A stretch of 64,000 nt of DNA from an uncultured Christensenella sp. (GCA_910577815.1 CAJTNO010000003.1:62001-126000), one strand, 5' to 3'; positions 26,779 through 37,317 are shown, numbered from the stretch's first letter. Numbers and translations: made by a program. The notes: generated by a model not told the origin, from the letters alone.

Positions 26779-27957
26779 ATGGACAGGGTTATTATAATTC
26801 GCTATGGCGAGATATTTTTAAAGGGTAAAAACAAAAGTTATTTTGAAAGCTTATTGATTAACAATATTAAGCATTCGCTAAAAAAATTCAAGCACGAGTT
26901 TTCACGCTCTCAGGCAAGATACGTAATAAGCAATTATGACGGCAATTTTGAAGCGGAAATCATCGATACCCTTAAAAAAGTATTTGGAATACATTCATTA
27001 TCTGTTGCCGACAGAGTAGAATGCGATTGGCAAAACGGCTTTGAACAGATATTGCAAAGCATTAAACGCTTGGCTATATCGCTTGCCGAAGGTAACGTAC
27101 TGAAAAATCCTACGTTCAGAATGACCGTCAAGAGAGCGGATAAGCATATTCCTATGCGCTCATACGAAATAGCGGCACTGCTTGCCGACGCTGTGCTTAA
27201 AAATACGGATTTTACCGTAAATCTTAGCGATTATGATTATGAAATAACCGTAGATATAAGAGAAAACGGCTTTGCGTACGTTTACAGCGAAAAAATTTAC
27301 GGCGCAGGCGGCTTGCCGGTAGGATGCTCAAGTAAGGGGATGCTTTTGCTTTCGGGAGGTATCGATTCTCCCGTAGCGGGATATATGATGGCTAAGCGCG
27401 GAATGAAGCAGTGCGCTGTGCATTTTGCGTCTCCTCCGTATACATCGGAAAGGGCTACAGCTAAGGTTGTTGAGCTCAGGGATATTATAAGTCCATATAC
27501 TGCGGATATGCCGCTATACATAGTTCCGTTTACTGAAATTCAGCTTGAAATTCACGAAAAATGTCCTGCGGAGTTTATGATTACCATTATGCGCAGATTT
27601 ATGATGCGCATTGCTTCCGTGCTTGCAAAAAAAGAAGGGTGCAGTGCAATTATAACAGGGGAAAGCCTCGGACAGGTTGCCTCCCAGACCGTTGAGAGTA
27701 TGACGTCAACAGAGTCCTGTGCGGAGCTTCCCGTATTCAGACCGTTAATAGCCTTTGATAAGGATGAAACTATGGCGCTTGCGGCAAGGATTGGTACATA
27801 TGAAACCTCTATACAGCCGTTTGAGGATTGTTGTACGATTTTTCTTCCTAAAAACCCGTCCATTCATCCCAATTTGAAAAAAGTAATCGAAGCGGAAAAT
27901 AAATTGGATATAGACGCGCTTGTTGCAAGAGCAATAGAGGCAGTGCAAAAACGTTAA
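26779..27957 (+). CDS. thiI: tRNA 4-thiouridine synthase ThiI
   Basis: Adenylates U8 of tRNA and transfers sulfur to it. 392 residues from the ATG at 26779, chosen because it follows GGGAGAG and starts at the conserved MDRVIIIRYGEIFLKGKN; the frame extends 21 codons upstream into the desulfurase gene. THUMP domain (about 60-165), then PP-loop SGGIDSPVAG and the GESLGQVASQT segment with the CAELPVFRPL cysteine region. It lacks the C-terminal rhodanese domain of E. coli ThiI, as in Bacillus, so the persulfide must come directly from the desulfurase. Confidence 0.95.
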   Translation: MDRVIIIRYGEIFLKGKNKSYFESLLINNIKHSLKKFKHEFSRSQARYVISNYDGNFEAEIIDTLKKVFGIHSLSVADRVECDWQNGFEQILQSIKRLAISLAEGNVLKNPTFRMTVKRADKHIPMRSYEIAALLADAVLKNTDFTVNLSDYDYEITVDIRENGFAYVYSEKIYGAGGLPVGCSSKGMLLLSGGIDSPVAGYMMAKRGMKQCAVHFASPPYTSERATAKVVELRDIISPYTADMPLYIVPFTEIQLEIHEKCPAEFMITIMRRFMMRIASVLAKKEGCSAIITGESLGQVASQTVESMTSTESCAELPVFRPLIAFDKDETMALAARIGTYETSIQPFEDCCTIFLPKNPSIHPNLKKVIEAENKLDIDALVARAIEAVQKR

Positions 27958-27960
27958 ATA

Positions 27961-27998
27961 AAAGAACACAATGCAATCGATTTGTATTGTGTTCTTTT
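27961..27998. terminator. Bidirectional terminator between thiI and the penicillin-binding protein gene
   Basis: 12-bp perfect stem AAAGAACACAAT / ATTGTGTTCTTT with a 13-nt loop and A/T tracts on both sides; serves the two convergent genes. Confidence 0.85.
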
Positions 27999-28029
27999 AA
28001 ATATACCTTAGTGATATTTTTAAGTTGAT

Positions 28030-30357
28030 TTATAAAATGTCCTCGCTCCATTCGGGAAAAGTATCTTTAATATACACGGACTTGGATAATGTAGCGGATA
28101 TTTCTTCGTTATTTATCAGATGACATACAAAAGTATAGTCGACTTTTCCTTCAAATGCTATAGGTGTATCGGTCAACAGAATTCGATTGCCCGAGCCTGC
28201 GCTTGAGAAGATTAACTGCGAGCCCAATACGTCCTGTCTGTATATCTCATAATGATAAATTTTTTCGCTATCGAAAGAAATACTGATAGTTCCGTTGTTA
28301 TTTGACACTTCAAAGTCAATATTTTCTATCTTATCAAATTTAGAGCCGCTTGCCGTCGGAAGATTATTTTGTGCAAAATACTCGGATTTTCTGTATTCTA
28401 ACGGGGTATTTTCATTTGCAAGCACAACCTGCTTATTTATATTGGTTGAATAGGTATCAACGTCTAATTTTACTATTCCGTCATACGCATCCAAATTGCT
28501 TTTCATTTGATGATATTCGGCAGCCTGCTGCCATATTTTAAGTGCGTGTCGGGTGGGATATCCGCCGCCTTTTTCCGTCATAGTATCATCTGTGCCGTGC
28601 CATACCAAAACTGTATAAACGTCGTTATAGCTTGCGCTCCAGGCGTCGCTGTTGTTGCCGTCCGCGCGCTCTACGGTACCTGTTTTGGACGCCACCTCAA
28701 ACGGCAGCGCGCCGAGTGTTTTTGCCGTACCTGATTTTACGGTATCGATAAGCGCCGACGTCATAAGTGAAGCGGTGGATTTTGAAATGACACGGTGTGT
28801 TTTTTGCGTTCCTCGTCTCTCGTCCCGCTCATTTGATAGTATTTTATTTCCGTCTTCTATTACAAATCGCACATAAGATGGGGATATATATTCTCCGCCG
28901 CGAGCAAGAGTAGAGTATGCGTTTGCAACGCTTATCGGAGTTACGCCCTTTGACGTCGCGCCCAGAGCAAGAGCATAGTTTTTATCTTTATCCTCAATGG
29001 CTATGCCCAAGCTGTTTAAATAGTGTGCGCTTACATCCGTGCCGAGATAGTCCATAACCTTAACGCTTACGCTGTTCATAGATTTTTTAATTGCTTCGCG
29101 TATATTTGTGTCGCCGTAATATACCCCTCCGTAGTTGTTAGGCGAAAATCCGTTGAAGTCTATCCTTTCATCGGTTATCGGCGTGGCAAGCGAAATCAGA
29201 TTTCTGTCAATAGCAGGCGCATACACCGCAAGAGGTTTCAGTACCGAACCCGCCTGACGGGAAACAGTATATGGATAGGTTGACGAGTGCGCAAGTACGG
29301 CGCCGCTTTCATTGTCAATAATTATAGATACGTTGCCTATACTTTCATTCTCGAAATTTTGCGTATTCAGTCTTTGCTTTTCAAGCGCAAGCTGAAGCTT
29401 AGGATTTAGATTCGTATAAATTTTAAGTCCTGAATTACTTAGTTGGTATTTGGTTATGTTCAGAGCGGTGCAAACCTCTTTGATTGCCTGTGAGATATAG
29501 AACTCGCAGGTATCGAGCGTTATAGACGCTCCTTCGTTATCGGAATCATCCGATTTTTGTGTTTTTAGCGGCTGTTCTTTAGCTACGTCGAATTCTTCCT
29601 TTGAAATATATCCTTGCGAGTGCATAACCTGAAGCACGACGTTTCTGCGCTTAATACTTTCCTCGGGATGCTTAGTAGGCGAATACTTCGCGGGATTTTT
29701 AATTATTCCCGCAAGAGTCGCGCATTCGGCAAGTGATAAATCCTCGATATTTTTATCAAAAAACAGATTTGCCGCTTGTTTTATTCCGTACGCGCCGCTG
29801 CCGAAATATATTACGGAAAGATACATAGACAGAATTTCGTCCTTGCTGTACATTTTTTCAAGGTTTATAGCAAGGGCAAGTTCCTTGAGCTTTCGCGACA
29901 TAGTGCGCTCGTGAGTAAGGTGAGTATTTTTAATAAGCTGCTGAGTTATGGTTGACGCGCCTTCCCGTACAGCTCCGGCCTTTATATTATTTACGGTAGC
30001 GCCTATCATTCTTGTAAGGTCGTATCCTTTATGCTCGTAAAAACGCTTGTCCTCAAGCGCGACAAAGGCGTATCTTAGGTTATCGCTTACAGTATTTATG
30101 TCTACGAAATTTGAATCCGCATACGGAAGCGCATTGCCGTCTGCATCATAAAATGTCGGTACGGCTGTTGCGGTTGGCAAAAGATTTTTGTCTATTTTCT
30201 GCGTCGTTGTCCATATGGCGAAGCCTCCAACCGTACAACCGAGTATTACGGCGGGCAACAGTATCAGGGTTATGCAAACGATAAGCAAAATCTTTTTGCG
30301 CTTTCGGCGTTTTTCCTGTGCATCTAAAATATTTTGTGGTTCGGAATTGTTTTTCAT
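28030..30357 (-). CDS. Class A penicillin-binding protein (transglycosylase/transpeptidase)
   Basis: 775 residues that build peptidoglycan. Short basic cytoplasmic tail, one membrane helix (about 23-46), GT51 glycosyltransferase (EDKRFYEHKGYD with the catalytic Glu, GASTITQQLIKN), then a transpeptidase with SxxK in GSVLKP (Ser nucleophile), SMN (SxN) and SKTGTVE (KTG). The last about 90 residues (from SNNNGTISISFDSEK) look like a fibronectin type III fold. Leftward, divergent from miaB. No 60-100 residue outer-loop insertions, so PBP1a-like in the Gram-positive sense (ponA group). Confidence 0.95.
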   Translation of the reverse strand: MKNNSEPQNILDAQEKRRKRKKILLIVCITLILLPAVILGCTVGGFAIWTTTQKIDKNLLPTATAVPTFYDADGNALPYADSNFVDINTVSDNLRYAFVALEDKRFYEHKGYDLTRMIGATVNNIKAGAVREGASTITQQLIKNTHLTHERTMSRKLKELALAINLEKMYSKDEILSMYLSVIYFGSGAYGIKQAANLFFDKNIEDLSLAECATLAGIIKNPAKYSPTKHPEESIKRRNVVLQVMHSQGYISKEEFDVAKEQPLKTQKSDDSDNEGASITLDTCEFYISQAIKEVCTALNITKYQLSNSGLKIYTNLNPKLQLALEKQRLNTQNFENESIGNVSIIIDNESGAVLAHSSTYPYTVSRQAGSVLKPLAVYAPAIDRNLISLATPITDERIDFNGFSPNNYGGVYYGDTNIREAIKKSMNSVSVKVMDYLGTDVSAHYLNSLGIAIEDKDKNYALALGATSKGVTPISVANAYSTLARGGEYISPSYVRFVIEDGNKILSNERDERRGTQKTHRVISKSTASLMTSALIDTVKSGTAKTLGALPFEVASKTGTVERADGNNSDAWSASYNDVYTVLVWHGTDDTMTEKGGGYPTRHALKIWQQAAEYHQMKSNLDAYDGIVKLDVDTYSTNINKQVVLANENTPLEYRKSEYFAQNNLPTASGSKFDKIENIDFEVSNNNGTISISFDSEKIYHYEIYRQDVLGSQLIFSSAGSGNRILLTDTPIAFEGKVDYTFVCHLINNEEISATLSKSVYIKDTFPEWSEDIL

Positions 30358-30368
30358 CTAAATTATTA

Positions 30369-30397
30369 TTGTTTTATCTTAAGTTTTTATGTATAAT
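30369..30397 (+). promoter_or_regulatory. Promoter of miaB-mutS-mutL-miaA
   Basis: TTGTTT, 17-nt spacer, perfect TATAAT. The 5' leader would be about 55 nt and includes a GC-rich imperfect palindrome at 30425-30441. Confidence 0.65.
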
Positions 30398-30458
30398 TAA
30401 AATCTGTAAAGAATCTATGCACATATGCGCGCATACGCACGGGAGAAATCAAATCGAT

Positions 30459-31820
30459 ATGAAAAAGTATTTTATACATACTTACGGTTGTCAGATGAAC
30501 GTACACGAATCCGAGAAGTTGGCGGGAATACTGTCAAATAAGGGTTATAGCAAGTGTGCAAACGAAAATGACGCCGATATTGTCGTTTATAATACCTGCT
30601 GTATACGCGACACAGCCGAAAGGCGCGCGCTTGGCAACATCGGCGTAATTAAAGGCTTGAAAAAGCAAAAGCCGTCTCTTGTAGTTGCGGTTGTAGGCTG
30701 TATGCCGCAGCAGGACGGAGTGGCGGACAGTATCCGTGAAAAGTATCCCTATGTGGACATTGTACTCGGCACGAGAAATATCGCTATGATTGCCGATGAA
30801 ATAGATAAGGTTTTACAGTCGCGCGCAAATCTTAAAAAACGGAGCGACAAAAAATATCGTTGTTTTAACAACGTATTGCCTGACGATTATCTCAATATAG
30901 ACGAGCAGACTCCCACTTTACGTACAAGCTATCCCAACGCTTGGGTAAACATAATCTATGGCTGCAACAACTTTTGTTCGTATTGCATCGTCCCGTATGT
31001 AAGGGGACGGGAGCTATCTCGCTCTATGAACAGCGTTTTGGACGAGGTCAAGCGTTGCGTGGACGAAGGATATAAAGAAATTACTTTGCTTGGACAAAAC
31101 GTCAATTCTTACGGCAACGATTTATCCGACGGTACGAATTTTGCTAAGCTATTGCACAGTATAGACGCTTTGCCCGGAAAATTCCGCGTAAGATTTATGA
31201 CATCGCATCCTAAGGACCTTACCGACGCGGTTATCGATGAAATGGCGGCTTCCGATAAAATTTGTTCAAATCTGCATCTGCCGATACAGGCGGGCTCCGA
31301 TAAGGTGCTTAGAGATATGAACAGACGATACGACAGAGAAAAGTATTTGAGTCTGATTGACAAGCTCCGTTCCCGTATGCCGGATATAGGAATTACCACC
31401 GATATTATGGTTGGTTTTCCGACAGAAACGGAAAAGGATTTCTGCGATACTCTTGAAATAGTCGAACGCGTGCGCTTCTCAAATGCGTTTACGTTCATAT
31501 ATTCGCCACGAAAAGGCACTCCCGCCGCACTTATGGAGCAGATTCCGTATTCGATAAAGCAGGAGCGTATTTCAAGACTTATTGCGCTACAGAACCGCAT
31601 AACAAAAGAAATTTCCGACACTTACACAGGCGGAGTATACGAGGTGCTTTGCGAGGATTTAGCACCTAAGCGCAGCGACAAGGTATGCGGACGAACCGAC
31701 AGCGGCAGACTTGTCACTTTTGACGGAACAAAGGAAGATATTGGAAAATTTTTCAACGTGAAAATAACTCAGTCGCGTTCGGCGTCTTTATTCGGTACTA
31801 AAGAGGGTGATGTATTATGA
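30459..31820 (+). CDS. miaB: tRNA-2-methylthio-N6-dimethylallyladenosine synthase
   Basis: Radical-SAM methylthiotransferase acting on i6A37 of tRNA. 453 residues from the ATG at 30459, which begins at the conserved KKYFIHTYGCQMNVHES; the open frame runs further upstream but lacks family similarity. N-terminal UPF0004 domain with the three auxiliary-cluster cysteines (YGCQ, NTCCIR, GCMPQ), radical-SAM motif CNNFCSYCIVP, and a C-terminal TRAM domain. The GGGAG ribosome site is 13 nt from the ATG, longer than usual. miaA, which makes its i6A substrate, is downstream in the same run. Stop overlaps mutS (ATGA). Confidence 0.95.
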   Translation: MKKYFIHTYGCQMNVHESEKLAGILSNKGYSKCANENDADIVVYNTCCIRDTAERRALGNIGVIKGLKKQKPSLVVAVVGCMPQQDGVADSIREKYPYVDIVLGTRNIAMIADEIDKVLQSRANLKKRSDKKYRCFNNVLPDDYLNIDEQTPTLRTSYPNAWVNIIYGCNNFCSYCIVPYVRGRELSRSMNSVLDEVKRCVDEGYKEITLLGQNVNSYGNDLSDGTNFAKLLHSIDALPGKFRVRFMTSHPKDLTDAVIDEMAASDKICSNLHLPIQAGSDKVLRDMNRRYDREKYLSLIDKLRSRMPDIGITTDIMVGFPTETEKDFCDTLEIVERVRFSNAFTFIYSPRKGTPAALMEQIPYSIKQERISRLIALQNRITKEISDTYTGGVYEVLCEDLAPKRSDKVCGRTDSGRLVTFDGTKEDIGKFFNVKITQSRSASLFGTKEGDVL

Positions 31821-34438
31821 CAATAGATAAAAAAAAGCTTTCTCCGATGATGCAACGGTATTTTCAAATAAAGGAGCAGTATCCCGACTGCTTGCTGTTT
31901 TTCAGATTAGGCGACTTTTATGAAATGTTCTTCGAGCACGCGGAAACCGCCTCACGGGTTTTGGACTTGACTCTCACAGGCAGGGATTGCGGACTTGAGG
32001 AACGCGCGCCTATGTGCGGAGTGCCTCATCACGCGGTAGACAATTATATCAGACGGCTTATAGAGGCAGGCTACAGGGTTGCTATTTGCGAGCAGTTATC
32101 CGACCCAAGTACGACGAAAGGACTCGTAGAGCGCGACGTAGTGCGCGTGGTATCGAGCGGCACCGTTATGGAGGATGATATACTCGATGAAAATAAGTCA
32201 AATTATCTGCTATCGGTTTTTTCTGCAAACGACGCTTTCGGGCTTGCCTGGACGGATATTTCTACAGGCGAATTTTACGTTTACGAATATAAAGGCGATG
32301 ACTTTTTAAACCGACTTTCGGATTTTATAGGAAGTATAACGCCCGCCGAGGTTATCTGTAACGAAAAGTTTTTATCCGAATATCAAAAGCTACAGTATTT
32401 CAAGGCTACGGATATGCGCGTGCATTGCTACTATGATTTTGCCTATTCGCTTGCAACGGCTACTAAAAAAGTTCTCAATGCGTTTAATATAGCGTCTTTG
32501 TCCGCCTTTGAATGCGAGGATAAAAACAATTCCGTGTGTGCCGCAGGCGGATTACTCGAGTATCTTGCTCAGACGCAGAAGCGAGTACTCGGTCAGCTTA
32601 CCAAAATTACGGTTGTAAGAGATAAGTCGTTTATGATGCTCGACAGCGCTACGCGTAAAAATCTTGAGCTCATTTCACGTGCGCGCGACAATAAAAGACA
32701 GGGGTCTCTGCTTTGGGTTTTAGACAAAACAAAAACCGCAATGGGCGCAAGAACGGTGCAGCATTACATAGAAAAGCCCTTGCAGGACTCGGTAATGATA
32801 AATAAACGACTTGACGCCGTAGAGGAGCTTGTCAACAGCAGACTTTTGCGCGAGCGCATATCCGACGCGTTTTCTACCGTTCGCGACCTCGAAAGGTTAA
32901 ACGGAAAGCTTGCATACGGAAACTCGACGCCAAAGGACCTGCTTTCTATATCCGACACATTGTCCGCATTGCCGTCCATTAAATCGATGCTGAAGGATGT
33001 AAAATCCTCATTGTTAAAGGAAATTGCAAAAGGCATTCACACTCTCGAAAATCTCAACGCAACTCTTGAAAGCGCATTGGACAGAGAATCGGTGGTCGAT
33101 TATAAAAATAAACCTTATATAAAACAAGGTTATGACGAGCAGTATGATATGTATAGTAATATCCGCACAAACTCTGCCCAATGGATTACCGACCTTGAAA
33201 CACGCGAAAAGGAAGAAACGGGCATTCGTACGTTAAAAGTTAACTTTAACAGAGTATTCGGCTATTATATCGAGGTGTCGAAATCCTTTGCGGACAAGGT
33301 GCCTTATCGCTATCAGCGCAAGCAAACTCTTGTAAATGCCGAGAGGTTTATAACCGACGAGCTTAAGGATATAGAAAACAGAGTTCTCACCGCCGAGGCA
33401 AACGTACAGAATATTCAGACGAGAATATTTTTCGAGCTTAAAGAAATGTGCGTAAATGAGTACGCAAAATTACAATCTACGGCAAACGCGCTCAGCACTC
33501 TTGACGCCTTGCTGTCGTTTGCCAACGTCTCGGTTGCAGGCAAATATGTTAAACCAAAAATCGGTGACAAAATAAACAAAATAGATATCCGAGACGGTAG
33601 GCATCCCGTGGTCGAACAGCTTTTGGACAAGGGTTCATATGTACCCAACGACACATTGCTGGATAGCAACGATAACCGCACTATGATAATTACAGGTCCT
33701 AATATGGCGGGTAAGAGTACTTATATGCGACAGGTTGCAATCATTACGCTTATGGCTCATATCGGATGCTTTGTACCTGCTAAATCCGCAGAAATTGCTT
33801 TGACTGACAGGATTTTTACACGTATCGGAGCAAGCGACGACTTAAGCAGCGGACAAAGTACGTTTATGGTAGAAATGATAGAGGTTGCCACAATTTTAAA
33901 TTATGCCACAGGCTCAAGCCTGCTCATACTCGACGAGATAGGCAGAGGCACTTCAACATTTGACGGTCTTTCAATAGCCTGGGCTGTGCTTGAATATATA
34001 ACAAAAAACCTGCGCGCAAAGACACTGTTCGCCACGCATTTTCACGAGCTTACAGAGCTTGACGATTTAGACGGCATTCAAAATTACAGAGTGCTTATCA
34101 GTCAGGTCGGCGACAGTATAGTGTTTCTGCATAAGATAGCGAGCGGAGGGGCGGCGCGAAGCTTCGGAGTTGAAGTTGCGGCGCTTGCGGGCGTATGTAA
34201 GCCTGTAATAGAAAGAGCAAAATGTATTATGGACAGTCTTGAGGCGGACAGCAAACGTAGGGATACCAACGAAATGCTTTTAAGCTCCGCTAAGGATAAC
34301 CTTACAGCACAAATAGGACTGTTTGACTGCGCAAAGAGCAAGATTGAGGAGCAGATTAGAAATACCGAGGTAGACAATCTGACTCCGCTACAGGCGCTGA
34401 CAATACTGTCTGATTTAAAGAAACAGCTTGATAATTGA
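31817..34438 (+). CDS. mutS: DNA mismatch repair protein MutS
   Basis: 873 residues. N-terminal mismatch-recognition motif with FRLGDFYEMF (Phe-x-Glu wedge), connector, lever and clamp regions, then ATPase Walker A ITGPNMAGKSTYMRQ, the DDLSSGQSTFMVEM segment, Walker B LLILDEIGRGTSTFDG and THFHELTEL. The C-terminus is short after the ATPase. Coupled to miaB through a 4-nt ATGA overlap and followed by mutL 33 bp later. Confidence 0.97.
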   Translation: MTIDKKKLSPMMQRYFQIKEQYPDCLLFFRLGDFYEMFFEHAETASRVLDLTLTGRDCGLEERAPMCGVPHHAVDNYIRRLIEAGYRVAICEQLSDPSTTKGLVERDVVRVVSSGTVMEDDILDENKSNYLLSVFSANDAFGLAWTDISTGEFYVYEYKGDDFLNRLSDFIGSITPAEVICNEKFLSEYQKLQYFKATDMRVHCYYDFAYSLATATKKVLNAFNIASLSAFECEDKNNSVCAAGGLLEYLAQTQKRVLGQLTKITVVRDKSFMMLDSATRKNLELISRARDNKRQGSLLWVLDKTKTAMGARTVQHYIEKPLQDSVMINKRLDAVEELVNSRLLRERISDAFSTVRDLERLNGKLAYGNSTPKDLLSISDTLSALPSIKSMLKDVKSSLLKEIAKGIHTLENLNATLESALDRESVVDYKNKPYIKQGYDEQYDMYSNIRTNSAQWITDLETREKEETGIRTLKVNFNRVFGYYIEVSKSFADKVPYRYQRKQTLVNAERFITDELKDIENRVLTAEANVQNIQTRIFFELKEMCVNEYAKLQSTANALSTLDALLSFANVSVAGKYVKPKIGDKINKIDIRDGRHPVVEQLLDKGSYVPNDTLLDSNDNRTMIITGPNMAGKSTYMRQVAIITLMAHIGCFVPAKSAEIALTDRIFTRIGASDDLSSGQSTFMVEMIEVATILNYATGSSLLILDEIGRGTSTFDGLSIAWAVLEYITKNLRAKTLFATHFHELTELDDLDGIQNYRVLISQVGDSIVFLHKIASGGAARSFGVEVAALAGVCKPVIERAKCIMDSLEADSKRRDTNEMLLSSAKDNLTAQIGLFDCAKSKIEEQIRNTEVDNLTPLQALTILSDLKKQLDN

Positions 34439-34471
34439 ATGATTGCGTTTTAACTTAAAACGGGAGAGTTT

Positions 34472-36379
34472 ATGGGAAGAATTAACGTACTGCAACCAAA
34501 GGTTTTCAATATGCTCGCTGCGGGAGAAGTTGTAGAAAATCCCGCGTCTGTTGTCAAGGAGTTAGTTGAAAATTCGCTTGACGCAGGAGCGACCGAAATA
34601 GATATAACAGTCGAGCAAGGCGGCATAAGAAAAATACAGGTAAGCGATAACGGTATCGGCATTTTAAAAGAGGATTTACGTACCGCATTTGTGCCGCACG
34701 CCACCAGTAAAATAAATGACATAAATGACCTTGACAGTCTATCGACGTTGGGCTTCAGAGGCGAAGCGCTTGCAAGTATAGCGTCCGTAAGTGAAATTAC
34801 GATGGCTTCGGCATCTAAAGCGCAGGGAACCGCCTCCAAAATTACGCTTAGCGGCGGTATCGTTACGGGAGAGTCGCCGGACAGCAGAAATCAAGGCACT
34901 ATTATCACCGTTGAAAATTTGTTTTTCAACACTCCTGCAAGACTCAAATTTTTAAAAAAGCCTGCTAATGAACTTAGACAAATAGTAGATATTGTCAGAA
35001 TACTTGTGCTTTCCAATCCCGGAGTTTCGTTTACGCTTAATAACGAAGAAGGCGAAATTCTTCATCACGAAAGCGGCTCGCTTGCAGACGCAATCTGTGC
35101 CGTTTATGGCGCTAAGACCGTTGATAAGCTGCTTGAAATTAAAGATAATTATGACGGTACGATAAAAGTAAACGGATTTATTTCGTCCTGCGATTTCACA
35201 AAGCCTAACAGAACATATCAGACCGTTATTATAAACGGACGCGCCGTGACCGACATAACAATTCAGACCGCTGTAGAAAAAGCATATGGCGATTATCTTA
35301 TGAAGCGCGCATATCCTATGTTTGTACTTGACGTGCTTATGCCGTTTGACGAGGTTGACGTCAATGTTCATCCCCGCAAATCCGAGGTCAGATTTTACGA
35401 TAAACAAAAGATATTCGGAGCGGTTTATCACGCAGTTCAGGATACTATAAATGCAAGTATAGGAAAAAGCACCGTTGGCTTCGACTTATCAAAACAAGCC
35501 AATAGTAGTCTGTCTATTAGCACTGAAAGCGATACTGCAAATTTAAACAAAGATATTACAAGGCAAGAACAGCAAATCGAAAACACAAGAATAGAGCAAG
35601 CCAAAATCGATACAACGTTTCTTTTTTCAGGCAAAAACGCTCCATATCAGAATAGCGTGCCCGTGAAAAAACTCAGCGGCTTCAGCGAACCTCGCGGAGT
35701 GATGGATTTTTCATTTCCGCAAACATATAAACAAACACCCGGGAGTACATCGTCTGCTTCTAATTTTAAATTGACCGAACAGTCGGAACAGGATAAAGCC
35801 GAGGTTTTTGACGGAAAAATATTAGGGCAGTTATTTGCCACCTATTTGCTTGTGGAGCGCGATGAAAAGCTTTATATAATCGACCAGCACGCGGCTCACG
35901 AGCGCATTTTGTATGACAAATTAGTTGATAATTGCACGTCGCATTATTCTCAGACGTTATTATCTCCATATAAGCTTTCACTTAGTTCGATCGAGGAGGA
36001 CTATATCGAAAAAATACTTCCGACTTTAAGTGCTATGGGCTTTGAAATCAACCGCAACGGCTATACTTATGATGTTAAAGCCGTTCCGGAGCTTGTAGCT
36101 CAAATGAATTTATCCGAATTTTTCAGCGAACTGTTTTCAAATATGTTAGATGAAAACAAACTTACGCTTGCGGGCTTGCTCAAAGAAAAATTGTGCCAAC
36201 AGGCTTGTAAAGCAGCTATTAAAGGCGGGGAAGTGCTTTCAAGAGAACAAATTCAGCAGGTGATTAAAAATTATGTCAGCGAAGAAGGCACGCTTCCGAG
36301 CAAATGTCCGCACGGCAGACCTGCAGTAGTCGTACTTGACAAACGCGAATTTGAAAAAATGTTTAAACGGATAATATAA
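34472..36379 (+). CDS. mutL: DNA mismatch repair protein MutL
   Basis: 635 residues: GHKL ATPase domain (ELVENSLDAGAT, DNGIG, FRGEALASI) in the first about 330, a variable linker (about 340-440, Gln/Ser-rich), and a C-terminal dimerisation/endonuclease domain with QHAAHERILYDK (the DQHA(x)2E(x)4E metal motif, read IDQHAAHERILYDK) and the CPHGRP zinc segment near the end. These residues predict a latent nicking endonuclease, as in other non-methyl-directed mismatch repair systems. No mutH is expected. Confidence 0.96.
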   Translation: MGRINVLQPKVFNMLAAGEVVENPASVVKELVENSLDAGATEIDITVEQGGIRKIQVSDNGIGILKEDLRTAFVPHATSKINDINDLDSLSTLGFRGEALASIASVSEITMASASKAQGTASKITLSGGIVTGESPDSRNQGTIITVENLFFNTPARLKFLKKPANELRQIVDIVRILVLSNPGVSFTLNNEEGEILHHESGSLADAICAVYGAKTVDKLLEIKDNYDGTIKVNGFISSCDFTKPNRTYQTVIINGRAVTDITIQTAVEKAYGDYLMKRAYPMFVLDVLMPFDEVDVNVHPRKSEVRFYDKQKIFGAVYHAVQDTINASIGKSTVGFDLSKQANSSLSISTESDTANLNKDITRQEQQIENTRIEQAKIDTTFLFSGKNAPYQNSVPVKKLSGFSEPRGVMDFSFPQTYKQTPGSTSSASNFKLTEQSEQDKAEVFDGKILGQLFATYLLVERDEKLYIIDQHAAHERILYDKLVDNCTSHYSQTLLSPYKLSLSSIEEDYIEKILPTLSAMGFEINRNGYTYDVKAVPELVAQMNLSEFFSELFSNMLDENKLTLAGLLKEKLCQQACKAAIKGGEVLSREQIQQVIKNYVSEEGTLPSKCPHGRPAVVVLDKREFEKMFKRII

Positions 36380-36384
36380 AAGCT

Positions 36385-37317
36385 ATGCCAATAAATTATC
36401 AACCGATTTATATCGCAGGACCTACAGCGTCCGGTAAATCCGAGCTCGCTCTAAAATTAGCCGAGCAGTTTGACAGTGTAATAATTTCAGCGGACAGTAT
36501 GCAGATATATCGGGGGCTTGATATCGGCACAGCTAAGGTCTCGAAGGAAATAAGAGCAAAATACGAGCATAAGCTTATTGATATTATAGATTGCGACGAG
36601 GAATTTTCCGTAGCGCAGTTTGCAGAGCTTGCAAAAAAAGAGATTGATAGCGCAATATCGCAAGGAAAATTACCTATAATAGTAGGCGGAACGGGTCTGT
36701 ATTTTGAATCGCTTTTATATCCTATGACCTTCGGTAAAACAATAAAGAACGAAGAACTCAGAAGCGAATTAGCCAAAGAGTACGAGCAGTTTGGCGCACG
36801 GCATATGCACGATAAGCTTCGTGAGCTAGATAGCGAAACCGCCGAGCGTTTACATCCAAACGATAGCAGACGAATTATACGCGCGCTTGAAATTATATTA
36901 ACTACCGGTAAAACGCTAAAACAAAACTCGGATAACCAACCCACACCTAAGGCTGTTATGGTGGCGCTCAATACCGTACGTGAAAAGCTTTATGACAGAA
37001 TAAATGAGAGAGTTGACAAAATGTTTGAAGAAGGTCTGATACAAGAAGTCTTATCTGTCGGAAGCTTTGACTATCAATCGATGCAAGCAATAGGTTATAA
37101 AGAATTTTCCGATTGCAAATATACAAAACAGGACGGTCAATATTTAATAAGCAACGACGAGTTGAATCGTATTAAATCGCTTATTCAACAGCATACACGA
37201 AATTATGCCAAGCGCCAGATTACTTGGTTTAAAAAATACGACTTTATACGATGGTTCGAGTGCGGAGATTATCAAAATGCCATCGCATATATTAAAGAGC
37301 AATTATATGTTTTTTGA
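36385..37317 (+). CDS. miaA: tRNA dimethylallyltransferase
   Basis: Adds the dimethylallyl group to A37 of tRNAs reading UNN codons. 310 residues with P-loop AGPTASGKSELALKL, SADSMQIYRGLDIGTAK, GGTGLYFESLLY, DSRRIIRALEI and QAIGYKEF. The ATG is 5 bp after the mutL stop. In most Firmicutes hfq follows miaA directly; here there is a 95-bp AT-rich gap with no gene and the methionine-gamma-lyase-like gene comes next. Confidence 0.96.
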   Translation: MPINYQPIYIAGPTASGKSELALKLAEQFDSVIISADSMQIYRGLDIGTAKVSKEIRAKYEHKLIDIIDCDEEFSVAQFAELAKKEIDSAISQGKLPIIVGGTGLYFESLLYPMTFGKTIKNEELRSELAKEYEQFGARHMHDKLRELDSETAERLHPNDSRRIIRALEIILTTGKTLKQNSDNQPTPKAVMVALNTVREKLYDRINERVDKMFEEGLIQEVLSVGSFDYQSMQAIGYKEFSDCKYTKQDGQYLISNDELNRIKSLIQQHTRNYAKRQITWFKKYDFIRWFECGDYQNAIAYIKEQLYVF

